Program-made: the position numbers and the translations under genes
Notes under the pieces: generated by a model
Databases searched by the model: none
The model's input: only the letters and a program-made list of their open reading frames with translations
Told to the model about the DNA's origin: nothing
In this document: piece by piece, positions 45,519 through 54,505 of the stretch
Layout: the number at the start of each line of letters is the position of its first letter
Position numbering within the stretch: the stretch's first letter is position 1
NCBI GenBank assembly: GCA_026645415.1
Contig: JAPEVH010000020.1
Coordinates: 1-64,000 of the forward strand
Length of the DNA stretch: 64,000 nt
Direction: 5' to 3'
From: Candidatus Electronema sp.
GTDB lineage: Bacteria > Desulfobacterota > Desulfobulbia > Desulfobulbales > Desulfobulbaceae

Positions 45519-46676
45519 TCACGGCAGCAGCTCGCTGACGCTGCTCACCGACTTGACCGCCTTCACCGACTGACCGTCCTCCACGCTGCGGTGGCCCTCG
45601 ATGATCACCTGTTCACCCGCCTTGAGGCCACTGGTAATCAGCACCTGCCAGCCTTCGAGAAAGCCGGTCTGCACGTTCCTCCGCCGGGCAAGGCCGTTCT
45701 CCTCAACATAGACAAACTGCTCCTTATCGCGGGAGATGACGGAGAAGAGCGGCACGGCAAGAGCCTGTTCTTGCACCTTCTTAACAATATTGGCCCGGAC
45801 AAACATGCCCGGCAGAATACGATGCTCTGGATTAGGCAGAGCCAGCTCTAAGTGGTACACATGAGCCTGCGTTTCCGTGGCTGGGGCAAGGAAATAGACT
45901 GGGGCAAGAACCTTCTCATTGCCAAGAGCTTGAATCTCCACCTCTACCTTGTTCAGCTTGCGCACTGCAACCACATCAGATTCAGGGATAGAAACTATAG
46001 CCTTGACCCGATCAAGGGCAAGGATCTCTGCAATCGAGGCAGGCACCATCTGATTGACCACCGAGCCAATCTTGGCATCAAGACGACTGATCACCCCAGC
46101 AATGGGCGCAGTAATTCGGCAACGGGAAAGCTGCAGTTCGGCGTTCTCTACAGCGGCCTTGGCCTGGCGGAGCTGCGCCTGTTGCTCATCCAAATTGGCT
46201 TGGGTAGCAATCCCTTTGCTCTGGAGCGTCTTCTTACGAGAGAAGCTGAGTTGGGCGAGTTCATAAGCAGCCTTGGCCGAATCCAAGGCAATCTGGTACT
46301 CTTTGCTCTCTAGCCGGGCAATAAGCTGGCCTTGTTGTACCTGATCGCCTTCCTTGACAAGGACTTCCTCAATGCTGCCACTGAGCTTGGCCATTAAATC
46401 TAAGCGCGTCCACGGCTCTATCAGGCCGGGCAGGTTGATCTTGTCTCGCAGTACAGTCGGCTGAATCTGGAGCGTGACCACATTCACCGGCGGATTCTCT
46501 ACGGCTGTGGCTGCTTTGAGTTCGGTCTCTAGCCGGACTTTCTCTGCCTTAATCCGCTGGCCAAGGAATACGGCCAGACCGAGAAGCAGGAGAATGAAGA
46601 GTAGGCCCGGCAGGTTGTAGAGAACAAACCGGACAACTTTGCCTCGGATAGTTTTCGGCTCAGGTGGATTCTCCAT
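45519..46676 (-). CDS. RND efflux periplasmic adaptor (membrane fusion protein)
   Basis: 385-residue AcrA/HlyD-type adaptor that links the RND pump to an outer-membrane channel. One N-terminal anchor helix (FVLYNLPGLLFILLLLGLAVFL), lipoyl half-motifs MAKLSGSIEEVLVKEGDQVQ and CRITAPIAGVISRLDAKIGS around a coiled-coil hairpin (SRKKTLQSKGIATQANLDEQ), then beta barrel and membrane-proximal domains ending in QVIIEGHRSVEDGQSVK. No lipobox; the anchor is a helix. The ATG at 46676 starts 17 bp inside the tetR gene. The RND permease is downstream but separated by Roco 2. Confidence 0.93.
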   Translation of the reverse strand: MENPPEPKTIRGKVVRFVLYNLPGLLFILLLLGLAVFLGQRIKAEKVRLETELKAATAVENPPVNVVTLQIQPTVLRDKINLPGLIEPWTRLDLMAKLSGSIEEVLVKEGDQVQQGQLIARLESKEYQIALDSAKAAYELAQLSFSRKKTLQSKGIATQANLDEQQAQLRQAKAAVENAELQLSRCRITAPIAGVISRLDAKIGSVVNQMVPASIAEILALDRVKAIVSIPESDVVAVRKLNKVEVEIQALGNEKVLAPVYFLAPATETQAHVYHLELALPNPEHRILPGMFVRANIVKKVQEQALAVPLFSVISRDKEQFVYVEENGLARRRNVQTGFLEGWQVLITSGLKAGEQVIIEGHRSVEDGQSVKAVKSVSSVSELLP

Positions 46677-47289
46677 CTTCTTTGTCCTTGGGTCGTAAAC
46701 CAGTGAGTGCTTGGTTGAACATGATCTGCAAGGAGGCATGAACGTCCTCCTCACCATGCAGCCGACCAGAATACCAAGCAGAAAGAGCCATAAGATACAG
46801 GCCGTAAAAATGGCCACAGGTCATGGTCAGCTCAATATCTCGGCGCAGCTCGCCCTTGTCCTGGGCTTCCTGAAACACCGAGACAAAGATCTGGATGAAT
46901 TGCTCTTCAATCTCTTTAGACTTTTCAATGGTCAGTAGCCGAGGAAAGGTTATCTCCCGCATCAGGGTACGACCAAAGCTCTTGTTCTTGGTTATATAGC
47001 GGAACTCACACATGAAGATCAGCAGCAGCTTTTCCTCTAACGATCCAGCCTGCGGAACAGTCTGCCGTAGCTCTTGGTGCATACAGGCTAGTTCTTCCTC
47101 GCAAAAGGCAAGTAAGATCTCGTTCTTTGATTTGAAGTAGGAGTAGATCGTTCCCTTACCTATACCAGCAGCCTCAGCCAAAGCAGCAATGGTTGTATTC
47201 TCGTACCCCCTCTCCCCAAAAAGAAATATAGCCGCTTCCATGATAGCGGCTATATTCTTTTGTTTCTTTTGCTCCCGTAATCCAGCCAT
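46660..47289 (-). CDS. TetR/AcrR-family transcriptional regulator
   Basis: 209 residues. The N-terminal helix-turn-helix is canonical: IMEAAIFLFGERGYENTTIA, then LAEAAGIGKGTIYSYFKSKN and EILLAFCEEE. The C-terminal ligand-binding half is all helical (MREITFPRLLTIEKSKEIEE, then HFYGLYLMALSAWYSG). As first gene of the efflux operon it probably represses it and responds to pump substrates. Three 16-bp iterons with an inverted repeat lie just upstream and may be its operator. Its end overlaps the adaptor gene by 17 bp. Confidence 0.93.
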   Translation of the reverse strand: MAGLREQKKQKNIAAIMEAAIFLFGERGYENTTIAALAEAAGIGKGTIYSYFKSKNEILLAFCEEELACMHQELRQTVPQAGSLEEKLLLIFMCEFRYITKNKSFGRTLMREITFPRLLTIEKSKEIEEQFIQIFVSVFQEAQDKGELRRDIELTMTCGHFYGLYLMALSAWYSGRLHGEEDVHASLQIMFNQALTGLRPKDKEDGEST

Positions 47290-47305
47290 AGTCGTTATTG
47301 AATAG

Positions 47306-47353
47306 TTGATCTTGGTCGAAATTGACTTTGGTCAAGTTTATCTTGGGCAAGAG
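47306..47353 (-). promoter_or_regulatory. Three 16-bp iterons upstream of tetR, putative operator
   Basis: TTGATCTTGGTCGAAA, TTGACTTTGGTCAAGT and TTATCTTGGGCAAGAG follow one another at 47306, 47322 and 47338. The middle copy holds the perfect inverted repeat TTGAC-TTTG-GTCAA (47322-47335). The site ends 17 bp before the tetR start codon, where an autorepressor would bind. Confidence 0.45.
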
Positions 47354-47483
47354 AAAGGGTCAATCAAAAAGGACTCCGAATACAGACGAAGGATTACGGC
47401 CTTGAATTTCACCGCAGCTTGTATATACTGACAACATATCGTTCGCTGGCATTTGCCGAAGTATCTCTCTGTTATGATCGTCC

Positions 47484-48515
47484 ATGAATATTGGTCAGCT
47501 CTTCCTTGTCGGCTTTGATGGCTGCGCTCTCACTCCTGAGCACTGGTTAACTGCGGCCTTGGCACAGGGTCTGCCCGGTGGAGTGCTTCTTTTTGACCGG
47601 AACGTAGATGGCTCAGTCCAGAACTTTAGCACGCCAGCCCAACTCCAAGCACTCACCACCCAGCTTCAGGAGCTTTCCCCTGATTTTCTCCTTGTTGCTG
47701 TTGATCAGGAAGGTGGCAAGGTCTGTCGTCTCAAAGAGCGGAATGGTTTTCCGGCCACGCAATCAGCAGAAGAACTCGGCAAAGGCGAGCCGAGAAGCAC
47801 AACTGCGCCTGCCGCAGCAGCAATGGCGGCAACGCTTGCCCAGTATGGCATTAACTTCAATTTGGCTCCAGTCGCAGACCTCAATCTGAATCCTGCCAGC
47901 CCAATTATTGCCCGCTATGGCCGTAGTTTTGGCGACAAGGCCGAACACGTTGCTGCCCATTGTTCTGCCTTTATTGCGGCCCATCATCAGCACGGCATTG
48001 CCTGCTGCCTGAAGCATTTTCCCGGTCATGGCAGTGCCAGCGGAGACACCCACCTTGGCTTTGTTGATAGTACAGAGGACTGGCAAGAGACAGAACTAGA
48101 GCCGTATCGTCTGCTCATTCAAGATGGTTTTGCTGATGCGGTGATGACTGCGCATCTGGTGCAGCGCGGCTTAGAACCCTTGGACTTGCCCGCCAGCCTC
48201 TCCCCTGCCCTTGTCACGGGTCTGCTCCGAAAGCAGCTTGGCTTTACCGGGCTGATCGTCACGGATGATCTGCAAATGAAAGCAATTACCAACAGGTATG
48301 GCTTTCGCGAGGCAGTGCAGCAGGCAGTCTTAGCTGGCTCAGACTTGTTGATTATTGGCAATAATCTCCAGCGCAGACAGGACGCGCTGACTGAAGGTAT
48401 AGCTGCTGTCCAAGAACTCTTAGACACAGGTGCGGTGACTAGCGAACGAATTCAGTCCTCGTTGCAGCGGATTGCAACGCTCAAAGCAAAAATCAAAGGA
48501 GAGCAAACATGGTAA
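47484..48515 (+). CDS. nagZ: Beta-N-acetylhexosaminidase NagZ (GH3)
   Basis: 343-residue cytoplasmic glycosidase that removes N-acetylglucosamine from anhydro-muropeptides during cell-wall recycling. GH3 motifs: AVDQEGGKVCRLKE, NFNLAPVADLNLNPASPIIA, SFGDKAEHVAAHCSAFI, the diagnostic KHFPGHGSASGDTHLGFVD with the NagZ His-Asp loop, AVMTAHLV, and the nucleophile Asp in GLIVTDDLQMKAI. Length fits the one-domain bacterial type. ATG at 47484. Divergent from tetR; overlaps the downstream TM2 gene by 7 bp. Confidence 0.94.
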   Translation: MNIGQLFLVGFDGCALTPEHWLTAALAQGLPGGVLLFDRNVDGSVQNFSTPAQLQALTTQLQELSPDFLLVAVDQEGGKVCRLKERNGFPATQSAEELGKGEPRSTTAPAAAAMAATLAQYGINFNLAPVADLNLNPASPIIARYGRSFGDKAEHVAAHCSAFIAAHHQHGIACCLKHFPGHGSASGDTHLGFVDSTEDWQETELEPYRLLIQDGFADAVMTAHLVQRGLEPLDLPASLSPALVTGLLRKQLGFTGLIVTDDLQMKAITNRYGFREAVQQAVLAGSDLLIIGNNLQRRQDALTEGIAAVQELLDTGAVTSERIQSSLQRIATLKAKIKGEQTW

Positions 48516-48901
48516 GCAATGGTTCACACAGCGTGACAATGGGCTACATTCTCTGGATTTTCGGTTTCCTTGGTGTCCATCGTTTCTACTACGGCAAGCC
48601 AATTACCGGTACGATATGGTTCTTTACGGGAGGTCTCTTGTTGATCGGCTGGATTGTTGATCTTTTCCTCATTCCCGGCATGGATAAAGAGGCTGATCTC
48701 CGCTTCACATCCGGCAGCAAGGATTACAATGCGGCATGGCTGCTACTCGTCTTTCTTGGTATGTTTGGGGCGCATCGTATGTACATGGGCAAATGGTTAA
48801 CCGGTATTCTCTGGCTATGCACTGGTGGTTTCTTTCTTCTCGGCTATTTGTATGATCTATGGACTCTGAACAGTCAGCTTGATGAGATCAACCGGAGCTA
48901 A
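48509..48901 (+). CDS. TM2-domain membrane protein with two TM2 units
   Basis: 130 residues made of two TM2 domains. Unit one: YILWIFGFLGVHRFYYGKPI and TGTIWFFTGGLLLIGWIVDL; unit two: LLVFLGMFGAHRMYMGKWLT and GILWLCTGGFFLLGYLYDLW. Each has the Gly-x-His-Arg/Met-x-Tyr signature between two helices and the GGxxxxGxxxD end. Function unknown. AAAGGAG sits just before the ATG, which is inside the end of nagZ, so the two are coupled. Confidence 0.88.
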   Translation: MVSNGSHSVTMGYILWIFGFLGVHRFYYGKPITGTIWFFTGGLLLIGWIVDLFLIPGMDKEADLRFTSGSKDYNAAWLLLVFLGMFGAHRMYMGKWLTGILWLCTGGFFLLGYLYDLWTLNSQLDEINRS

Positions 48902-49039
48902 TCAGGACTTGCCGAGCTTAAACCATCCTCAACTTTTCAGTGTTTTTCAGAGCAGAGATATGCTACCATCGCTGCATCTACATGCTTGATTGAGTCGCAA
49001 GCATCGTCCTGAATATACAGTTTTTACCAAGGAATCATT

Positions 49040-50878
49040 ATGTGCGGAATAGTTGGCTATACAGGGAGCCGAAAAGTTGTCCCTGTGCTTTTGGAAGGTC
49101 TGCGGCGGCTGGAATACCGGGGCTATGACTCTGCCGGTCTGGTTTATCAGCAGGAGAAGCAGCTTATCCGCTTCCGAGCCGCAGGCAAGCTGGGCAATCT
49201 GGCAAAGGTCGCAGATGCTTGCATCGGTGCTGAAACTTATACCGGCTTAGGCCACACTCGCTGGGCCACCCACGGCGCGCCAACTGAAGACAACGCCCAT
49301 CCGCACACTGACTGCACTGGCGAGCTAGTGGTCGTGCATAATGGCATTATTGAGAACTATAGCAGTTTAAGACAGGAATTGCTGGCCGAAGGTCATGTCT
49401 TTTCTTCGCAGACAGATACGGAAGTACTTGCCCATCTGATTGAAAAGTACCTTGATAAGGATCTTGTTGCAGCGGTACGCCAAGCTCTCGCACGGGTGGA
49501 AGGCTCCTATGCTCTTGGTGTGCTATGGGCCAAGGAACCGGGGCGCATTGTCGCAGCCCGCAACCAAAGCCCGCTCGTTATGGGCTTGAGTGACGATGCC
49601 TGCCATATTGCTTCCGATATCCCCGCCCTGCTGCCTTACACCCGCCAAGTGATCTTTCTCGATGACCACGAACTGGCCATCTTAGATAAAGGCACCTATT
49701 CAATCATTGGCATTGAAAGCGGCAAGGAGATTAAGAAGGACATTCGTACCATTGATTGGAATGCAGCAATGGCTGAAAAAGGCGGCTTCCGTCATTTCAT
49801 GCTTAAAGAGATTTACGAGCAGCCACAGGCTATCCTGCAAACCATTAGTGGGCGCATTATTCCTGATACCGGCAAAATCGACCTGCCTGGAATTGGCCTA
49901 AACGATAAAGAATTAGGTCAGATTCAACGAATCGCCTTAGTTGCCTGTGGCACCTCTTGGCACGCAGCTTTGGTGGCTAAATACTGGATTGAAAAATGGG
50001 CTGGCATTCCGGTAGATGTGGATATTGCCTCTGAATTCCGCTACCGCAAGCTGCTCCTCAATGAACGAGTCCTGACCGTATCCATCTCTCAGTCTGGTGA
50101 GACTGCTGACACCTTGGCTGGTATCCGGTTGGCGGCCTCGCTTGGCTCTAAAGTAATCACGATCTGCAATGTGGTTGGCTCAACCATGACTAGGGAGGCA
50201 GACGGAGTAGTCTATACCCACGCTGGGCCAGAAATCGGCGTAGCCTCAACCAAGGCTTTTACCAGCCAACTTGCTGCCCTTTTCTTGCTCACCCTGCACT
50301 TGGCTCAAGCACGGCAGACTGTTGATGCGGTTACGCTGCAAGAGTTGGGTACTGCGCTGATTGGCATTGCGCCAGTGATCAATGCGGTGCTGCCCGCTAT
50401 TCAACAGCAAATTCAAGAGCTGACAGAACGGTACTATGATGCACGGGACTTCCTCTTTATCGGACGTGGCTTGAATTTCCCAATTGCCTTGGAAGGTGCG
50501 CTCAAGCTCAAGGAAATCTCCTATATCCACGCCGAAGGTTATGCTGCTGGCGAGCTGAAACATGGCCCGATTGCTCTGATTGACAAGGATATGCCAATCA
50601 TGGCTTTAGTACCGCAGGACTCTGTTTATCAGAAGAGCATTTCTAATGTAGAGGAAATCAAGGCTCGTCAAGGTCGCTTGCTGCTGATCGGTACGGAAGG
50701 TGACACCCATCTGGCTACCCTGACAGAGGATGTACTCTATTTGCCCAAGGTACATGAGGAGATGAATCCGCTGCTTTACACGATCCCAGCCCAGCTTCTT
50801 GCCTACGAGATTGCTTGTCGCCGGGGCTGTGATGTAGATCAGCCACGTAATCTGGCTAAAAGCGTGACAGTGGAGTAA
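49040..50878 (+). CDS. glmS: Glutamine-fructose-6-phosphate aminotransferase
   Basis: 612-residue enzyme making glucosamine-6-phosphate for peptidoglycan and LPS. Cys2 nucleophile in CGIVGYTGSRKVVPVLLEGL after Met removal, LEYRGYDSAGL, GHTRWATHGAPTEDNAHPH, VVHNGIIENYS of the glutaminase domain. Two SIS domains carry ACGTSWHAALVAKYWIE, SISQSGETADTLAGIR, and LEGALKLKEISYIHAEGYAA, with the conserved end CDVDQPRNLAKSVTVE. Length is normal. No glmS ribozyme is seen in the 138-bp leader. The 211-bp gap after it to ileS shows no clear hairpin. Confidence 0.97.
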   Translation: MCGIVGYTGSRKVVPVLLEGLRRLEYRGYDSAGLVYQQEKQLIRFRAAGKLGNLAKVADACIGAETYTGLGHTRWATHGAPTEDNAHPHTDCTGELVVVHNGIIENYSSLRQELLAEGHVFSSQTDTEVLAHLIEKYLDKDLVAAVRQALARVEGSYALGVLWAKEPGRIVAARNQSPLVMGLSDDACHIASDIPALLPYTRQVIFLDDHELAILDKGTYSIIGIESGKEIKKDIRTIDWNAAMAEKGGFRHFMLKEIYEQPQAILQTISGRIIPDTGKIDLPGIGLNDKELGQIQRIALVACGTSWHAALVAKYWIEKWAGIPVDVDIASEFRYRKLLLNERVLTVSISQSGETADTLAGIRLAASLGSKVITICNVVGSTMTREADGVVYTHAGPEIGVASTKAFTSQLAALFLLTLHLAQARQTVDAVTLQELGTALIGIAPVINAVLPAIQQQIQELTERYYDARDFLFIGRGLNFPIALEGALKLKEISYIHAEGYAAGELKHGPIALIDKDMPIMALVPQDSVYQKSISNVEEIKARQGRLLLIGTEGDTHLATLTEDVLYLPKVHEEMNPLLYTIPAQLLAYEIACRRGCDVDQPRNLAKSVTVE

Positions 50879-51089
50879 GTGAGACTCTCTTGGTAAAGCC
50901 GGGAGCTTACTAACAGAAATTGGTAGCAGCTTTGGTCAGATACGGCCAGGAGGCTGTTTTCCCTTGCATCTTCTTCGGTTCAGGGTAAACTCTTGCAGTT
51001 ATATCAAAATGACTTGCCGTAAACCAGACAGCATAGCTGAACCGTCAGAATAACAAGATATTATCCTCTTCCTATCCACGAGAACAGCA

Positions 51090-53900
51090 ATGGACTACCG
51101 GGACACTCTGAATCTGCCCAAAACAAAGTTCAACATGAAAGCCAGCCTGACCCAGAAAGAGCCGCAGTATCTGGCCCGCTGGGACAACGAGCAGCTCTAT
51201 GAAAAACTCCAGCAGGCTGCGGCAGACAGACCCCTGTTCATTCTCCATGACGGCCCGCCTTATGCCAACGGCAATATTCATCTTGGCACGGCCTTTAACA
51301 AGGTGCTCAAAGATATTATTCTGAAATCCCGGCGCATGGCTGGTTTTCAGGCTCCCTACGTGCCGGGCTGGGACTGCCACGGTTTGCCCATCGAACACAA
51401 TGTAGATAAGGAACTGGGCGAGCGCAAAGAGGTCATTTCCATCTTGGAAAAGCGGGCTGCCTGCCGCAGATACGCGGAACAGTGGGTCACAGCTCAGAAG
51501 GAGCAGTTTCGGCGGCTTGGGGTTTTGGGCAACTGGGACGATCCCTATCTGACCATGAGCTGCGGCTACGAGGCCGCCATTGCCCGCGAGTTCAATAAAT
51601 TCCTGCTCAACGGCGGGGTAGTGCGCTCGAAAAAGCCGGTCTATTGGTGCTCAACCTGCCGCACCGCTTTGGCCGAGGCTGAGGTAGAATACTACAACCA
51701 CACCTCGCCTTCCATTTACGTCAAGTTTCCGCTGGCCGAGGCTGTCGGCGACGTGATTCCTGAGCTGGCTGGGCAGGAAGCGAAAATCCGCGTTCTGATC
51801 TGGACCACCACTCCGTGGACACTGCCTGCCAACATGGCCGTAGCCTTTCACCCAAATTTTGTCTATGCCGCAGTGGCAGTGCGGGATGAAATCTGGATTC
51901 TTGCCCAAGAGCTGGTGGAACAATGTTTTGAGGACTTCGGCATTACTGAGTACCGCATCATCTGTACCTTTTCAGCCAAAGGCTTGGAGGGCCGGAAGTG
52001 CCGCCATCCTTTCTTTGAGCGCGATTCGCTGATTGTCTTGGCTGATTATGTCACGGCTGATTCCGGCACTGGCTGCGTGCATACTGCGCCTGGTCACGGT
52101 GCGGACGACTATCTGACTGGTCTGCGCTACGGTTTGGAAGTGCTTTCACCGGTGGATGATGGCGGCCAGTACACAGGCGAGGCGGGCAAGTACACCGGGC
52201 GGCGCATCCCTATGGTCAACCGGGAAATCAACGACGACATGGCTGCCGCCGGGGTTTTGGTCAAAGAAAGCGAGATTGATCACTCCTACCCGCACTGCTG
52301 GCGCTGCAAGAAGCCGGTCATCTACCGGGCCACCAAACAGTGGTTCATCTCTATGGAGCAGAATGAGCTGCGCCAGAAAGCTCTGCAAGCGATCAAGGAA
52401 GTGCGCTGGACACCGGCATGGGGCGAGCAGCGGATTCATGGCATGGTTGAGGGACGACCTGACTGGTGCCTGTCCCGCCAGCGTTCTTGGGGTGTGCCGC
52501 TGACCGTGCTCACCTGCGCGGACTGTGGTGAAATCCTCAAGGATAAGGCGGTCTGCGAGCGGATTGAGGCCATCTTTGAAAAGGAAGGGGCAGATGCTTG
52601 GTTTCAGCGTGATGCTGCGGACTTTATTCCTGAAGGAGTCCAATGCGCCTGCGGCAGCAGCAAGTTCGAGAAAGAGCATGATATTCTTGATGTCTGGTTT
52701 GACTCAGGAGTCAGTCATGCGGCGGTGCTGGAGCAGCGGGACGGCCTGCGCTCGCCAGCAGATCTGTATCTTGAGGGCAGCGATCAGCATCGGGGCTGGT
52801 TCCAGTCTTCCCTGCTCACCTCAGTTGGCACACGCGGCAGAGCACCGTTCAACGGTGTGCTGACCCACGGCTATGTGGTTGATGGCAAGGGCAAAAAGAT
52901 GTCCAAGTCGCTGGGCAATGTCATCCTGCCGCAGGAGATGATCGACAAATTTGGTGCGGAAATCCTCCGCCTCTGGGTGGCGAGCGAAGACTACCGCGAC
53001 GACATCAAGGTCTCGGAAGAGATACTCAGGCACGTCTCAGATGCCTACCGCAAAATGCGCAACACTGTCCGTTTCCTGCTCTCCAATCTCAGCGACTTTG
53101 ACCCAGCCAAGGACAGCGTCGGGCCGGACCAGTTCAGTGAGTTGGACCGCTGGGCTTTAGCCCGTTTTGCCGACTTGGTGCGCCGGGTGGACAAGGCTTA
53201 TAGTGACTATGAATTTCATGCTATTTATCACGGCCTGCTTAACTTCTGCGGCATCACCATGTCCAGCCTCTATGCGGACATTCTCAAAGACCGGCTTTAC
53301 TGCTCTGGTACCAATGCACCCGGCCGCCGGGCCGCCCAGACTGTCCTGCACCGCATCCTTGACGGCCTGCTCCGGCTCATGGCCCCGATTCTCAGCGTGA
53401 CTGCTGCCGAGGCATGGGAGCATTTGCATGGCTTGGACGAAAACGCGCCCATTGAGCAGTCCGTCTTTTTTGCTGACTTGCCCAAGGTGGATGACATCGC
53501 ATCAGACCGGACACTCGATCAACGCTGGAACAAGCTCTTAGAACTGCGTGGCGAGATCACCAAGGTGCTGGAAACAGCCCGCAAGGACAAGGTGATTGGT
53601 CTGTCTCTCGATGCTGAGGTGCTGCTCTTGCCTGAAGGCGAGCTGGCTGATTTCCTCAGTGGCAAAGATGAACTGCTGCGCGAGCTGTGCATTGTCTCCG
53701 GCATGAAGACGGTCAGCGAGGCAGGCGAGGCAACGTTCACTGCTTCCGAGGAGATTGAGGGCTTGAAGATTGCAGTGCGGCCTGCGCCGGGCTGTAAGTG
53801 CGAACGCTGTTGGATGATCTCGCCCAGCGTTGGCCAAGACAGCGAGCATCCTGCCCTGTGCAGCCGCTGCGCTTCTGTCGTCCGCAGCCTGACAGCTTGA
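51090..53900 (+). CDS. ileS: Isoleucyl-tRNA synthetase
   Basis: 936-residue class I synthetase that charges tRNA-Ile. The HIGH motif is PYANGNIHLGTAFNKVLKD, the CP1 editing domain holds WTTTPWTLPANMAVAF and the TAPGHGADDY loop, RPDWCLSRQRSWGVPLTVL and DVWFDSGVSHAAVLE follow, and the KMSKS motif is GKGKKMSKSLGNVI. The anticodon domain ends in a zinc finger with CKCERCW and CSRC. Normal bacterial length. No T-box leader upstream. lspA follows one base after the stop codon, a common ileS-lspA pairing. Confidence 0.97.
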   Translation: MDYRDTLNLPKTKFNMKASLTQKEPQYLARWDNEQLYEKLQQAAADRPLFILHDGPPYANGNIHLGTAFNKVLKDIILKSRRMAGFQAPYVPGWDCHGLPIEHNVDKELGERKEVISILEKRAACRRYAEQWVTAQKEQFRRLGVLGNWDDPYLTMSCGYEAAIAREFNKFLLNGGVVRSKKPVYWCSTCRTALAEAEVEYYNHTSPSIYVKFPLAEAVGDVIPELAGQEAKIRVLIWTTTPWTLPANMAVAFHPNFVYAAVAVRDEIWILAQELVEQCFEDFGITEYRIICTFSAKGLEGRKCRHPFFERDSLIVLADYVTADSGTGCVHTAPGHGADDYLTGLRYGLEVLSPVDDGGQYTGEAGKYTGRRIPMVNREINDDMAAAGVLVKESEIDHSYPHCWRCKKPVIYRATKQWFISMEQNELRQKALQAIKEVRWTPAWGEQRIHGMVEGRPDWCLSRQRSWGVPLTVLTCADCGEILKDKAVCERIEAIFEKEGADAWFQRDAADFIPEGVQCACGSSKFEKEHDILDVWFDSGVSHAAVLEQRDGLRSPADLYLEGSDQHRGWFQSSLLTSVGTRGRAPFNGVLTHGYVVDGKGKKMSKSLGNVILPQEMIDKFGAEILRLWVASEDYRDDIKVSEEILRHVSDAYRKMRNTVRFLLSNLSDFDPAKDSVGPDQFSELDRWALARFADLVRRVDKAYSDYEFHAIYHGLLNFCGITMSSLYADILKDRLYCSGTNAPGRRAAQTVLHRILDGLLRLMAPILSVTAAEAWEHLHGLDENAPIEQSVFFADLPKVDDIASDRTLDQRWNKLLELRGEITKVLETARKDKVIGLSLDAEVLLLPEGELADFLSGKDELLRELCIVSGMKTVSEAGEATFTASEEIEGLKIAVRPAPGCKCERCWMISPSVGQDSEHPALCSRCASVVRSLTA

Positions 53901-53901
53901 G

Positions 53902-54396
53902 ATGCGTCGTTTTCTGCTCATCATGGTTTTGGTCGCAGGCAGCGACCAGCTCACCAAGCTGTGGATACTCCAGCAGTTCAGCCTGCACGAGAGCCTGCCG
54001 GTCATCCCCGGCTTCTTCAACCTGACCCTGCTCTACAACAGCGGCGCAGCCTTTGGCATTCTCTCCGGCCTGCCGCTGCTCTGGCGGCAAGTCTTCTTCA
54101 TCAGCATTTCCGTTGCCGCCCTGACCACGCTGGGCATCATGCAGTATAAGCTGGGGCCTCGGCACTTCCTCTACGCAGTCAGCTTCGGTCTGATCAGCGG
54201 TGGCGCGCTCGGCAACGTGATTGACCGGCTGCACTGGGGCGCGGTGGTCGACTTCTTAGATTTCTACCTTGGCCAATACCACTGGCCTGCCTTCAATGTG
54301 GCTGACTCCGGCATCACAGTTGGCATTGGCCTGTTTCTCCTGCTCCAGTTTTGGGAGGAGCGGAAGAAGCCGGAACAAGTGGTGGATGCAGCCTGA
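53902..54396 (+). CDS. lspA: Lipoprotein signal peptidase
   Basis: Aspartic peptidase (SPase II) that cleaves signal peptides of prolipoproteins in the inner membrane. 164 residues, four helices. Motifs: SDQLTKLWILQQFSL, FFNLTLLYNSGAAFGILSG, GGALGNVIDRLHWGAVVDFL and WPAFNVADSGITVGIGLFLL, containing the two catalytic Asp (in VVDFLD and NVADS). Directly after ileS. The ATG at 53902 gives the standard length. Confidence 0.96.
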   Translation: MRRFLLIMVLVAGSDQLTKLWILQQFSLHESLPVIPGFFNLTLLYNSGAAFGILSGLPLLWRQVFFISISVAALTTLGIMQYKLGPRHFLYAVSFGLISGGALGNVIDRLHWGAVVDFLDFYLGQYHWPAFNVADSGITVGIGLFLLLQFWEERKKPEQVVDAA

Positions 54397-54446
54397 TACC
54401 GACGTGCGGCATTCTGCCTCTGAGAAACGTTCGCGCTAAAAAGTGC

Positions 54447-54482
54447 AAAAAAAATGCCCATCGCTATAAGAAGCGACGGGCA
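54447..54482 (-). terminator. Hairpin terminator for the reverse-strand PilJ gene, possibly bidirectional
   Basis: TGCCCATCGCT (54455-54465) and AGCGACGGGCA (54472-54482) form an 11-bp stem with one mismatch. On the minus strand it is followed by a run of eight T (54454-54447). On the plus strand the T run after lspA is poor. Confidence 0.7.
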
Positions 54483-54505
54483 TAACTCGTGATTTCTTTT
54501 GCGAG

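Noticed and set aside
48902-49039. glmS ribozyme
   Set aside because: Leader is only 138 bp and shows none of the conserved ribozyme core; the element is typical of Firmicutes.
50879-51089. T-box leader of ileS
   Set aside because: No T-box sequence or specifier hairpin with terminator seen.
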